Below are positions 36,428-45,118 of a stretch of DNA of 64,000 nt, piece by piece (positions within the stretch are counted from its first letter, which is position 1; each line of letters starts with the position of its first letter). Below the pieces are notes generated by a model. The model did no database searches and had not been told where the DNA came from. It was given only the letters and a program-made list of their open reading frames with translations. The stretch spans positions 1 to 64,000 of the forward strand of contig JAZLLK010000049.1 of NCBI GenBank assembly GCA_045598105.1, given 5' to 3'. Made by a program: the position numbers and the translations under genes. This DNA is from UBA1205 sp045598105 (lineage in GTDB: Bacteria > Bacteroidota > Bacteroidia > Bacteroidales > WCHB1-69).

Positions 36428-36457
36428 ACCCGTCCCTTAGGGCAGGTGCTATCTTTG
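36428..36457 (+). promoter_or_regulatory. Promoter with a MerR-type dyad
   Basis: TATCTTTG at 36450-36457 is the -7 element, 33 bases before ATG 36491. Just upstream, 36428-36447 (ACCCGTCCCTTAGGGCAGGT) is an imperfect dyad containing CCCTTAGGG. MerR regulators typically bind ACC...GGT dyads placed in the promoter spacer, so autoregulation is likely. Confidence 0.55.
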
Positions 36458-36490
36458 CACTTGTTAACAATAATAAATAATCGTACGATA

Positions 36491-37321
36491 ATGGTAAATA
36501 AAACAAAGTTAAAAATAGGGGAATTCTCCCAAATGATGCAGGTGAGTGTAAAGACTTTGCGTTATTATGAGCAGAAAAAACTCCTAATGCCTAACGAGGT
36601 AGACGAGTGGACAGGGTATCGCTATTATAGCGTAAGTCAAATGCAGAGGCTGAATAGTATACGCAATTGGCAAAAACTGGGTTTTTCATTGGATGAAATA
36701 AAGGAAATGTACGAGGAGAGTACGCACACTCCCGATGCAGACCTGATAAATGAGAAAATAGAAGAAACGGAACGTCAGCTGAAATGTTTAAAGGAACGCC
36801 GTTTACAACTGCTTCATTGGCGGAATTCTCACAAAAAAATCAGTAAAATGGAAAAATTTTCAATTCAATCTTTGCCTGAAATAATAGTGGCAAGCCATAG
36901 GGAAGTAATACCTGATTATGATGCCCTTGGCCTTTTGTGTTGTAACGTGATAGGTCCGGAAATGCAGCGTTTGGGCTGCAAGTGCCCGCCTCCGGGTTAT
37001 TGCTATACCATAGAGCATAATAAGGAATATAGCCCTACAGGTATAGATATAGAGTATTGCGAGCAGGTGGAAGAAGCCGGTAAGGATTCCGCTATAATAC
37101 AATTTAAAACCATACCTGCAGTGCCTATGGCTATATGTATGAAACATTATGGCCACTATGACCGGTTTTATGAGTCACATGTGCAAATATTTAAGTATAT
37201 AGATGAAAACGGGTATGATATTTGCAATAGTCCTCGTTGTAGTTACATAAATGGTGCCTGGAATGAGGAAGACCCTGAAAAATGGCTTACTATAATACAG
37301 ATACCTGTGGTGAAATTATAA
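36491..37321 (+). CDS. MerR-family regulator with GyrI-like ligand domain
   Basis: Protein of 276 residues from ATG 36491; the frame is open upstream but overlaps the promoter. N-terminal MerR winged helix KIGEFSQMMQVSVKTLRYYEQKKLL and YRYYSVSQMQRLNSI, a coiled coil (about 85-115), then a GyrI-like small-molecule domain (FSIQSLPEIIVASHRE, PGYCYTIEH, MAICMKHYGHYDRFYE). BmrR and similar regulators of this layout sense lipophilic compounds and remodel promoters. The neighbouring acetyltransferase gene and the C45 lipoprotein gene are possible targets. Confidence 0.9.
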   Translation: MVNKTKLKIGEFSQMMQVSVKTLRYYEQKKLLMPNEVDEWTGYRYYSVSQMQRLNSIRNWQKLGFSLDEIKEMYEESTHTPDADLINEKIEETERQLKCLKERRLQLLHWRNSHKKISKMEKFSIQSLPEIIVASHREVIPDYDALGLLCCNVIGPEMQRLGCKCPPPGYCYTIEHNKEYSPTGIDIEYCEQVEEAGKDSAIIQFKTIPAVPMAICMKHYGHYDRFYESHVQIFKYIDENGYDICNSPRCSYINGAWNEEDPEKWLTIIQIPVVKL

Positions 37322-37396
37322 CTAAGCCGTTATGCCGGTATAAAGCTGTGAGTGTAATGGCTGTGCATGCATATTAGTAAATAATATAATATAATT

Positions 37397-38683
37397 ATGA
37401 GCGTAAAAAGAATGAAAAACACTTGCAGATCCGTAGGAATGCTATTAGTAACTGTAATAGCAGTATTTATGTTTGTTTCTTGTAATAAAAATAAGAACAA
37501 GCGTTGTAATACCGTAATAAGTGATTATTTGTACGGAGTGGAATATGATGATTATGACTTTGATTCCTGCAGAATGTATTTTGATAAGCAATACAATCCG
37601 TCAGGCGCCTGCTCTGAAGTACGAAGAGGTGATTATGTGGGTCGTAATTTAGACTGGTATATTAATAGAAATGCATCTGCTATTATAAAAATGAATCATA
37701 CCGATGATCATTATGCGTCTATAGGCATGGTGAGCTGTTTAAGCAGTTTTACTAATGATATAGCCAAAAGCGGTGAATATAATGACGTATATAAATATCT
37801 TCCGTTAAAAACACTTGACGGTATTAACGAATGTGGCTTATATGTAGGTGAAAATGTTATGCCTACCGGAGAAACATCGTTTGATTCCACCACATGGGAA
37901 CCCCACAAATATGGTCATGGTGCATCGCATACTCACCCCGGAGCATCTCTTACATGTGTGGTTACGTATTTAACCAGAATATTATTAGACAAAGCTTCCA
38001 GTGTGGAAGATGCTATGAGAATAATAGATGAAATAGACTGGGTAGAACCTGTGAACTATCCGCATAAAGGTGAAACTCAATCATTTCATTGGCTTATATG
38101 TGATGCACATCGTAGTGTAATTTTGGAATTTATGGATAATAAAGCCCATTATGTAGAGGCCTCTTCTATAACGGAGCCCGGGTATGGTACCATTATGACC
38201 AATTTTACCAATAGTCTTATGGAATCAGGTATGATGCAAATAAACGGCATAGGTTATGAGCGGTATGATATACTTTATGATAACTATAAAAATTATGATG
38301 CTTATCCTGATAACTTTGAAGGTATGCAAAATTTAATGAAGCAGGTATGGTTCTCCAATACATATACTATACCTATTGATTCTAAAGATATATGGCTTAC
38401 TGAATTTGCTTCAGATAATTTACCTGCATCATTCCTGTATCATAATTATGATATTTTGCTTGACCCCGATCTCTATAGTGCTTTACAGCAAGAAGTGAAT
38501 GGTTTTAAAAACAAGGTGGGGTGGTTTACCGATGAATGTGCCTATTGGTTCTCCACTTATACCGCTGTGTATAACCTGACAAGTCTTAAGTTTCGTGTGT
38601 TGGCTCATGAAGGCAGAAGTGGCATGAAATCATATTATGAAGCTTCATTCAGCAGTCATTTTGCTAAGCCGCTGGAACAATAA
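37397..38683 (+). CDS. Choloylglycine-hydrolase-like (linear amide C-N hydrolase) lipoprotein
   Basis: Protein of 428 residues with lipobox FVSC (Cys29). It belongs to the Ntn-hydrolase group of linear amide hydrolases. The candidate nucleophile is Cys72 in GACSEV, followed by GRNLDWY (83-87), the usual companion Arg/Asn/Asp motif. NECGLYVGENVM and THPGASLTCVVTYLTR correspond to later family motifs. Enzymes of this group cut amide bonds in bile salts, penicillin V or N-acyl lipids. Nucleophile exposure would need cleavage after residue 71, while the lipid anchor sits at Cys29. Substrate unknown. Confidence 0.78.
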   Translation: MSVKRMKNTCRSVGMLLVTVIAVFMFVSCNKNKNKRCNTVISDYLYGVEYDDYDFDSCRMYFDKQYNPSGACSEVRRGDYVGRNLDWYINRNASAIIKMNHTDDHYASIGMVSCLSSFTNDIAKSGEYNDVYKYLPLKTLDGINECGLYVGENVMPTGETSFDSTTWEPHKYGHGASHTHPGASLTCVVTYLTRILLDKASSVEDAMRIIDEIDWVEPVNYPHKGETQSFHWLICDAHRSVILEFMDNKAHYVEASSITEPGYGTIMTNFTNSLMESGMMQINGIGYERYDILYDNYKNYDAYPDNFEGMQNLMKQVWFSNTYTIPIDSKDIWLTEFASDNLPASFLYHNYDILLDPDLYSALQQEVNGFKNKVGWFTDECAYWFSTYTAVYNLTSLKFRVLAHEGRSGMKSYYEASFSSHFAKPLEQ

Positions 38684-38704
38684 GCGGGGGGGATAAGTAT
38701 ATCG

Positions 38705-38757
38705 GAATGCCTTATTTTCTCGGTATAAATGTATCGGGTAAATAAGGCATTCTGTTT
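38705..38757 (+). terminator. Terminator after the choloylglycine-hydrolase-like gene
   Basis: A perfect 13-base-pair inverted repeat, 38705-38717 and 38740-38752 (GAATGCCTTATTT with AAATAAGGCATTC), with a 22-base loop, followed by TGTTT. Confidence 0.65.
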
Positions 38758-38862
38758 AGGTGATATATATTCGGCAGAATAATACGGAAACATAATTTTG
38801 CCTTTATCATTTTCTCATAATAAAATGTAGGAAAATAATATAGCTTTTGAATATAAAAGTAA

Positions 38863-38898
38863 AGCAGTTGTCCGGAATTGACAACTGCTATTGTTTTA
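38863..38898. terminator. Bidirectional hairpin terminator
   Basis: Stem AGCAGTTGTC / GACAACTGCT (38863-38872 and 38880-38889), 7-base loop, then ATTGTTTT on the plus strand and a T-rich tract on the minus strand. It probably ends the minus-strand pseudouridine synthase transcript and backs up the upstream hairpin. Confidence 0.7.
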
Positions 38899-38974
38899 CA
38901 GATACTGATATTAGTAATTCTGTATCTATGAAAATGGGCAGTTTTTCCCCATTTATTGGGGATGAGTAGTTTTA

Positions 38975-40339
38975 TTATAAGCTCATTTTGAGCATGTTGA
39001 TTTCTGCTTGTGTTAAAAATCGGTATTGACCTCTTGGCAGGTCTTTTTTGGTAAGGCCTGCGTAGTAAACTCTATCCAATTTTTCCACTTCATATCCTAA
39101 ATGGCCAAACATACGTCTTACTATACGATTTTTGCCCGAATGCAGGGTAATACCTAATACATTGCGTTGTTCACCTACAAATTCAAGTTCATCGGGTTTA
39201 ATAAACCCGTCATATAGTTCTATTCCGTTCGCCAATGTTTCAAAATCACTCAGGGTCATGTTTTTATCCAATTCAACCTGATATATTTTTTTTATTTCAA
39301 ATTTCGGGTGAGTGAGTTTTTTTGTCATTTCGCCATCATTGGTGAAAAGCAACAAGCCGGTGGTATTCCTATCCAAACGACCCACGGGGTATATCCTTTC
39401 GGGGCATACACCTTCTACCAATGACATTACGCTATTGCGGTCTCTTTCGTCTTCGGTGGTGGTAATAAAGTCTTTAGGCTTGTTTAAAAGCAAATATACG
39501 GGCTTTTCTCTTTGAAGTATTTTGTCTTCATATCGTACTTCGTCAGTGGGCATTACTTTGGTGCCCAGTTCACTTACTATTACACCATTCACTTTAATGG
39601 CACCGGCTATAATAAGGTTATCGGCTTCTCTACGGGAACAAATACCGCTATTGGATATGTATTTATTCAGGCGTATAGGGCCTCTTTCTTCATTCCATGC
39701 CAAGGACAGTACCTTAGGCTTACGCTCGCTATAGCGGCCTTCTTTATGTCTGTGGTTGATAATTTCTTCTAATATTTCCGACTTTTGAGCGGGTGTTTTG
39801 CCCATATTTTTATCATAGCGTGGCCTGCGTTCGCCATAGTTGTGTCCGCGGCGTTCTTCGCCGTAAGAACGTTCGCCTTGCTCGTGGTCATTATAGCGGG
39901 AACGGCGTTCATTACGATCCGAATTGTCGGAAAATGCTCTGTAGCGACCTTGGTCTTCTCTATCTTCCCTGTTATAGCGTCTTCTTTTGTCCTCTTTTTC
40001 GTTTCGGTGATATGGTTTGCGGTAGCCTGTATCATCACGGCGGACTTTGTTATTATGATAGGATGAATATTCCTGATTTTCAGCTGTTATATCGGTGGAT
40101 TCGGCAGCTGTGCCAAATTTACGCATGCGACGTTCTTTACGTGATTTAGTTAAAAAACCGAATTTTTCAGTGAAAAACGACCTGCGGGCTTCTCTTTTGT
40201 TCCCGGTAGTGTCAAATGTAAATGGTGAGGATGATTTTCTCTCTTGGGCGTGTGTGCTATTTGAGCGGCTGCCTCTTTGTTCTTTACCTGCGAATGATTC
40301 GCTACGACGGTTTTTACCGTAATTTTTATTTGCTTCCAT
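38975..40339 (-). CDS. RluB-type 23S rRNA pseudouridine synthase with long basic N-terminal extension
   Basis: Protein of 454 residues. The C-terminal 240 residues are a normal RsuA/RluB-like enzyme: S4 domain IRLNKYISNSGICSRREAD, catalytic PVGRLDRNTTGLLLFTNDGE, with Asp in GRLD, and ending GQYRFLTQAEI. The first 215 residues are a disordered Arg/Glu/Tyr-rich tail (NDHEQGERSYGEERRGHNYG, DNSDRNERRSRY), likely RNA-binding. Such tails occur in Bacteroidota RluB proteins. It forms pseudouridine in the 23S rRNA peptidyl-transferase region. Confidence 0.9.
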   Translation of the reverse strand: MEANKNYGKNRRSESFAGKEQRGSRSNSTHAQERKSSSPFTFDTTGNKREARRSFFTEKFGFLTKSRKERRMRKFGTAAESTDITAENQEYSSYHNNKVRRDDTGYRKPYHRNEKEDKRRRYNREDREDQGRYRAFSDNSDRNERRSRYNDHEQGERSYGEERRGHNYGERRPRYDKNMGKTPAQKSEILEEIINHRHKEGRYSERKPKVLSLAWNEERGPIRLNKYISNSGICSRREADNLIIAGAIKVNGVIVSELGTKVMPTDEVRYEDKILQREKPVYLLLNKPKDFITTTEDERDRNSVMSLVEGVCPERIYPVGRLDRNTTGLLLFTNDGEMTKKLTHPKFEIKKIYQVELDKNMTLSDFETLANGIELYDGFIKPDELEFVGEQRNVLGITLHSGKNRIVRRMFGHLGYEVEKLDRVYYAGLTKKDLPRGQYRFLTQAEINMLKMSL

Positions 40340-40485
40340 TGCTATTACTTGTTTGTCTCTACGACAACATATTGAAATTATGTATATTACTATTATTGTT
40401 TAGAACTTATATCAAAACTGCAAATGTATAATTTTTTTTAATACCATAGGTCTGTTAAAATGTTTTTTTTGTTTATTGTGTGGTA

Positions 40486-41613
40486 TTATTCAAAATGGAT
40501 AATCATTATTTCGGAAGAAGGAACGCCTATGCGGTAGAGCGGCCCCCATATGCCGACGCCGGAACTTACACACATCCATGTATTTTGTATAAGTTTGCAG
40601 CCGTATCCCATATCGTTTGCTGCATTAATAGCGTATGAAAGTGGCCAAAACTGACCGGCATGGGTATGTCCCGAAAATTGAAAGTAAACATGATGGCTAC
40701 ATACCTCGCGGTAGCTGTTAGGCTGGTGGTCTATCATAAGTGTAGGAAGGGTGGTATTGGCCTGTTTTAGCAGTTGGCTTACAGGGAGTCTGTCAGTATC
40801 TGTTTTATCTTTTCTTCCTATGAGTTGTGCTTGCGACGGGAGCGTTATTATGCTATCTTCCAGTATATTAAACTCGCATTCCTGTAATAATTCTTTTGCT
40901 TTTTCATAGTCGGAGTAGTGTTCATGGTTGCCGCATACGGCCCACACCCCCCATGGCGCCTGTATTTTTTTTAGTTCATCAATAACTTGTGGTTGCATAT
41001 ATTGGTCAAATCCTTTATCTACCAAGTCTCCACCTGTTATTACTATATGAGGGTGTGCGTTATTGATGGCTTGCACGCAGGCTTGAGTTTGGGTAAGGCC
41101 TATTTGTGCACTCAGGTGCAAATCACTAAATGCCACCATGGTAAATGGTCGCGTATGCGGATATTGTTTTAGTAGGGGAATGTGTATGTGAGTGGATTGT
41201 ATATGTGTGAACTTATAGTGCCCTACGTATAGCAGCGTAGTGAGTATAAGAGCTAACGTGCCCAATGGAATCCATGGGTACCGGTGTAGTAGTGCCGGCA
41301 ATGGCGACTGAAAATGGTACAATATACATATAATAATATGGTATAATAGTACAAGTAGTGTGCCATAGAGCAGTATGGGCAGCCATGTATAGCAGGTATT
41401 AAGCCATAAGGCTTGCCATGAAACCTGTTTAAACGATATAAAGAATGACAAAAAAGGAAGTACTGACCATATGCATAATAGGGTAACAAGTATGCGTTTT
41501 CCCCACGTTCGGTGATGTAATTCATGCCCTATATGGCTGATGAAAAATACGCAGGCACCTATATATATAAGCAACATGAGCAGTAAAATGAGTATATGTA
41601 TCGGCTTGTGCAT
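40486..41613 (-). CDS. Membrane metallophosphoesterase
   Basis: Protein of 375 residues. The first 145 contain about four membrane helices. The rest is a calcineurin-like phosphoesterase with the complete metal set: AFSDLHLS, TGGDLVDKG, CGNHEHY, a lone His in DHQPN and FSGHTHAGQFWPL. The layout resembles YkoQ/YaeI-type enzymes that act on lipid-linked or envelope phosphates. The gene precedes an NptA-like remnant 28 bases upstream on the same strand. Confidence 0.88.
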   Translation of the reverse strand: MHKPIHILILLLMLLIYIGACVFFISHIGHELHHRTWGKRILVTLLCIWSVLPFLSFFISFKQVSWQALWLNTCYTWLPILLYGTLLVLLYHIIICILYHFQSPLPALLHRYPWIPLGTLALILTTLLYVGHYKFTHIQSTHIHIPLLKQYPHTRPFTMVAFSDLHLSAQIGLTQTQACVQAINNAHPHIVITGGDLVDKGFDQYMQPQVIDELKKIQAPWGVWAVCGNHEHYSDYEKAKELLQECEFNILEDSIITLPSQAQLIGRKDKTDTDRLPVSQLLKQANTTLPTLMIDHQPNSYREVCSHHVYFQFSGHTHAGQFWPLSYAINAANDMGYGCKLIQNTWMCVSSGVGIWGPLYRIGVPSSEIMIIHFE

Positions 41614-41641
41614 GGTAAGTTTTTTGTGTGAAATATGTTTT

Positions 41642-42418
41642 TTAATTGCCTATGGTTTTACGTGAATTGTTTATAGTTTTATTTATGTAAATCGTGTAGT
41701 ACCCGTTTTTTTTATTCAAAGCATATAATAGTCCGCTATATACCGAGCCTATTTCATAATTGTATGTGCCTAATCGTATGGTATTCAGGTGTTCGGCTCT
41801 CAGTTGGTCACGGTGGGCATTTATTTCTTTTTCTGCCATGTTGGCCGCGTCAAGGTCTATGTTATTATAATTAGATTGCAAGTCGGAATTCATTATTTCC
41901 AATGTTTTTTGTACCGGCAGGTGCATAGTATTAAGGTTGTTTTTAAGGTGCCGGTCAAAATGGATGGCTGTTCCCAATTTGTTTTTGCGGTATATGGCTA
42001 TTGGGTATATGGCATTGCCTATACTTTCCAAATTATCAATTATTTTCAGCATGGAGCTGATATGTCGAAACCCGTCTTTTGACAGGTCGCCTTCCGATAC
42101 TATGGTGAGGAAGTTAGCTATTTCATATTCCATGCGGTTGGTAATAGTTTCATGCTTATGTATGCGGTCAAAATATTTGTTGAATTTTTTTTCATCCCCT
42201 GCATTCTTCAACGGCTTTAAAAAAGTAAACATGCGTAGTCCCCGTTCGGAAAAGTTTTCTATCTTATGATGGGCACTTCGTATATTCGGTTCAGACGTGT
42301 TGGTATAGCCTTCGGATATAAATTTCATACATTCACACATGAGCTTCATGCTATATATAAATACGCCTACGGCACCGGCATACTTGAGAATGATGATGAA
42401 ACTGTTATAAAAATTCAT
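41642..42418 (-). CDS. Internally deleted Na/Pi-cotransporter-like protein (PhoU-like domain)
   Basis: Protein of 258 residues. Residues 1-37 (YAGAVGVFIYSMKLMCECMKFIS) match the first helix of Na+/phosphate cotransporters (usual LGLFLYGMKLMSEGLQ). Residues from about 45 on match the C-terminal PhoU-like helices of the same family (RMEYEIANFLTIVSEGDLSKDG, MLKIIDNLESIGNAIY). The transport core of several hundred residues that normally lies between them is absent, with no frameshift at the join (about 42280-42310). It may be a decayed gene or a small membrane-tethered regulator. Confidence 0.7.
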   Translation of the reverse strand: MNFYNSFIIILKYAGAVGVFIYSMKLMCECMKFISEGYTNTSEPNIRSAHHKIENFSERGLRMFTFLKPLKNAGDEKKFNKYFDRIHKHETITNRMEYEIANFLTIVSEGDLSKDGFRHISSMLKIIDNLESIGNAIYPIAIYRKNKLGTAIHFDRHLKNNLNTMHLPVQKTLEIMNSDLQSNYNNIDLDAANMAEKEINAHRDQLRAEHLNTIRLGTYNYEIGSVYSGLLYALNKKNGYYTIYINKTINNSRKTIGN

Positions 42419-42477
42419 TTTAAATTATTGATAATTAGATGCTCGTGTGTTATTAAAACCTGTAATAACAACAAATG

Positions 42478-42485
42478 CAAAGATA
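42478..42485 (-). promoter_or_regulatory. Promoter -7 element for the NptA-like gene
   Basis: Minus-strand TATCTTTG lies 60 bases before the start codon. Its presence suggests the shortened gene is still transcribed. Confidence 0.55.
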
Positions 42486-42595
42486 GTCAGTTTATAAACC
42501 GAAAGCGGAAAAAAGACGTTTTTCTTAAAGTTTAATTGTTATATTATTGAAAATGAATATCATGAGTTTGATAATGGCATAAAAGTAGTATGTAT

Positions 42596-42624
42596 AAAAA
42601 AGAGGGCTGAAAGTGCCCTCTTTT
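42596..42624 (-). terminator. Terminator of tnaA
   Basis: A perfect 10-base-pair stem AAAAGAGGGC / GCCCTCTTTT with a 7-base loop, followed on the minus strand by a T run. It lies about 25 bases after the tryptophanase stop. Confidence 0.9.
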
Positions 42625-42649
42625 AAGTTGTATATAACATTAGGGTATG

Positions 42650-44026
42650 TTATTTCAAGCGGCGGAACTGACAGGTAAAGTGACGCATCAGTTCGGCTTC
42701 CCATGTAATTTCCAATCCGCGTTTAATGCTGTTTCTGCGGTCATATACGTTCTTTAATGCTGCAGCTATTACATCCATGTGGTTATTGGTGTAAACACGG
42801 CGAGGTATGCATAAACGTACAAAATCCAAACCGCCAAAACGGTTTTCACGGGTTACAGGATCTCTATCGGCTAATACATAACCTATTTCACAGGCACGAA
42901 TACCGGCTTCCAAATATAATTCGCAGGTTAATGTTTGAGCCGGGAATTCTTCTTTAGGAATATTGGTTAATACTTTGTCGGCATCTACAAATATGGCGTG
43001 ACCACCGGCAGGGCGTTGGTAAGGAATGCCATATTCATCTAATTTTCCGGCTAAGTAAGCCACCTGTTTAATACGGGTTTCTATCATGGAAAATTCCAGG
43101 TTTTCTCTCAAACCTACAGCCAAAGCATCCATATCACGGCCGTTCATACCGCCATAAGTAAGAAATCCTTCGAAAGGAATACAGAATCTTTTGGCTCCTT
43201 CATACCAGTCTTCTTTTCGGGTGGCTATAAAGCCGCCCATGTTTACCAAACCGTCTTTTTTAGCTGACATGGTCATGCTGTCAGCATAGGAGAACATTTC
43301 TTTGGCAATTTCGGCAATGGTTTTATTGGCATAACCTTCTTCACGGGTTTTAATGAAATAAGCATTTTCAATAAAACGGGCGGAATCCATATTTACGGGA
43401 ACACCATATTTGTGACACAGTTCACAGGTTTCACGAATGTTTTTCATGCTTACCGGCTGACCGCCAACGGTGTTATTAGTAACGGTTAATACCATGAAAG
43501 GAATATTTCCCTTGTGCTCTTTTAATACTTTTTCCAGCTTTTCCAAGCCTACATTACCCTTAAACGGAACTTCCAATTGGGTGTCATGTGCTTCATCACA
43601 GGTAACATCTATTGCAAATGCTTTACGGCTTTCAATATGGCCTTTGGTAGTGTCAAAGTGGGCGTTACCGGGTATAATCATACCGGGCTTAACCAGATAG
43701 GAAAATAATACGTTTTCTGCAGCACGACCCTGGTGAGTGGGTATTACATATTCAAAACCGGTAATGTCGGTAATGGTGTTTTTCATGTTGAAGAAACTGC
43801 GGGCACCTGCATAGCTTTCATCACCAAGCATCATGGCACTCCATTGTTTATCACTCATGGCGCCTGTACCTGAGTCAGTACACAAGTCAATGTAAACCTG
43901 TTCTGATTTCAACATGAAAATGTTGTTGTGGGCTTCTTCCAGCCATTTTTCTCTTTCTTCTCTGGTGGATTTTTTAATGGGTTCAACCATTTTTATTTTC
44001 CACGCTTCTGCAAATGGTAATTCCAT
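42650..44026 (-). CDS. tnaA: Tryptophanase
   Basis: Protein of 458 residues that uses pyridoxal phosphate to split tryptophan into indole, pyruvate and ammonia. IDLCTDSGTGAMSDKQW, IPTHQGRAAENVLF, MDSARFIENAYFIKTREEGY and the PLP-lysine segment TMSAKKDGLVNMGG are diagnostic. MDSARF in place of the YDATR form, and AGIRACEIG with DRDPVTRENRF, favour tryptophanase over tyrosine phenol-lyase. The gene has its own promoter, a leader of about 195 bases and a strong terminator, so it is a single transcription unit. Confidence 0.93.
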   Translation of the reverse strand: MELPFAEAWKIKMVEPIKKSTREEREKWLEEAHNNIFMLKSEQVYIDLCTDSGTGAMSDKQWSAMMLGDESYAGARSFFNMKNTITDITGFEYVIPTHQGRAAENVLFSYLVKPGMIIPGNAHFDTTKGHIESRKAFAIDVTCDEAHDTQLEVPFKGNVGLEKLEKVLKEHKGNIPFMVLTVTNNTVGGQPVSMKNIRETCELCHKYGVPVNMDSARFIENAYFIKTREEGYANKTIAEIAKEMFSYADSMTMSAKKDGLVNMGGFIATRKEDWYEGAKRFCIPFEGFLTYGGMNGRDMDALAVGLRENLEFSMIETRIKQVAYLAGKLDEYGIPYQRPAGGHAIFVDADKVLTNIPKEEFPAQTLTCELYLEAGIRACEIGYVLADRDPVTRENRFGGLDFVRLCIPRRVYTNNHMDVIAAALKNVYDRRNSIKRGLEITWEAELMRHFTCQFRRLK

Positions 44027-44136
44027 AATTTGTATGTTTTTGTTAATATTATATTGCTTGAGTAATGCTCATTAGTGGTGTAAAAATGCATATACAGGCT
44101 TATATGAATTGTTTTTTACTTATCATTAATGCCTTA

Positions 44137-44171
44137 ATATGCGAAATTCTTTTCTTCTGAATTTCACATAT
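44137..44171 (-). promoter_or_regulatory. Hairpin in the tnaA leader
   Basis: ATATGCGAAATTC (44137-44149) and GAATTTCACATAT (44159-44171) form a 13-base stem with one mismatch around a 9-base loop that is purine-rich in the RNA. It lies about 110-145 bases before the tnaA start. No tryptophan-containing leader peptide is visible, so control would differ from tnaC of enterobacteria. Confidence 0.5.
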
Positions 44172-44228
44172 TTCTGCAGCATTTTAGCCTTTTTGCTGTA
44201 TTTTGCACCGGCTCTTTTGCATTTGCGT

Positions 44229-44259
44229 CAAAGTTACTACATTTTTTTTAAATAATCAA
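44229..44259 (-). promoter_or_regulatory. Promoter of tnaA
   Basis: Minus-strand TTG, then 20 bases, then TAACTTTG (44236-44229) fits the Bacteroidota consensus very well. Transcription would start near 44222, some 195 bases before the gene. The rest of this 576-base gap (to 44602) is very A+T-rich, and I see no gene in it. Confidence 0.7.
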
Positions 44260-44523
44260 GTTATTATTATATTTTTTGTAAAAAAAAGAAAAATCAAGGT
44301 TTTTTTTGAATTTATCCCGAATATCCGGACTAAAAGCATATATGTGAAAATAATAGTTATGTGCTGAAAATAATATAGTTATATGTTTTGTTTGTGAATA
44401 ACTTTTCCTGTTTTTTGTTAAAAACAATTGAAAAAAGAAAAGCAGAAAAAATATTTGTGAAAAGAAAAAAATGAAAATGGCGAGTATTTTGTATATATAT
44501 GTAGGTGGTATTGATTTTTTTTG

Positions 44524-44531
44524 TACCTTTG
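44524..44531 (+). promoter_or_regulatory. Promoter -7 element for the TlpA/DUF6029/Omp28 genes
   Basis: TACCTTTG lies 71 bases before ATG 44603. The leader contains a small GC-rich inverted repeat (GGCAGG with GCCTGTT). Confidence 0.6.
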
Positions 44532-44602
44532 TCAATTGAAATTCCGGCAGGTGAAAAGCCTGTTAGGTGCTGAAAATAAGTATTAATTATAAAGAATGTA
44601 AC

Positions 44603-45115
44603 ATGAAAAAATTAGTATTTGCAGCTTTGTTAGCTTGTGTATGTATGAGTGTCATGTGTCAGGAAGGTATATCCGGCAGGGTTATACCATTGCCTTTGGT
44701 AGATATTAAAACACTGGATGGTAATGCGTTCAATACTAAAAATATTAAAAATGACGGCAAGCCGGTGATTATATGTTTTTTTGCCACATGGTGTAAGCCC
44801 TGCATGGCGGAATTAAAGAATATATCTGATGAGTATGAGGATTGGCAGGACGAAACCGGAGTAAAATTATATGCCGTGTCAATAGATGATACACGTTCCA
44901 GTTCCAGAGTGGCTCCTTTGGTAAAGGGGCAGGGCTGGGAGTATGAATTTTTGTTGGATGAGAATTCCGATTTTAAGCGTGCCATGAATGTGAATGATAT
45001 TCCGCACACCTTTGTGTTGGATGGCGAAGGTAATATAGTATGGCAGCATGCTTCCTATGCACCCGGAGTGGAGCAGGAATACATAGAAGTGGTTAAAAAG
45101 CTTATAGCCAAATAG
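44603..45115 (+). CDS. TlpA-like thiol-disulfide oxidoreductase
   Basis: Protein of 170 residues from ATG 44603; a GTG-started longer frame (44567) gives no signal peptide. The mature protein is a thioredoxin fold exported by a signal peptide (about 20 residues). The active site is FFATWCKPCMAEL (Cys64 and Cys67), and IPHTFVLDGEGNIVWQ carries the cis-proline. It acts in the periplasm as a reductant. It lies three bases before the DUF6029 gene, which suggests a common task with the CxxC Omp28 protein two genes on. Confidence 0.88.
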   Translation: MKKLVFAALLACVCMSVMCQEGISGRVIPLPLVDIKTLDGNAFNTKNIKNDGKPVIICFFATWCKPCMAELKNISDEYEDWQDETGVKLYAVSIDDTRSSSRVAPLVKGQGWEYEFLLDENSDFKRAMNVNDIPHTFVLDGEGNIVWQHASYAPGVEQEYIEVVKKLIAK

Positions 45116-45118
45116 CAT

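Noticed and set aside
38947..38961. CCCC...GGGG hairpin as terminator of the pseudouridine synthase gene
   Set aside because: On the minus strand it is followed by A and not T residues; the hairpin at 38863-38889 fits better.
39512..40322. Several plus-strand frames of 67-118 codons
   Set aside because: Shadows of the low-complexity Arg-rich tail of the pseudouridine synthase.
44248..44535. Minus-strand open frame of 95 codons upstream of tnaA
   Set aside because: Very A+T-rich, Phe/Ile-rich translation of intergenic sequence, upstream of the tnaA promoter; no start context or family signal.
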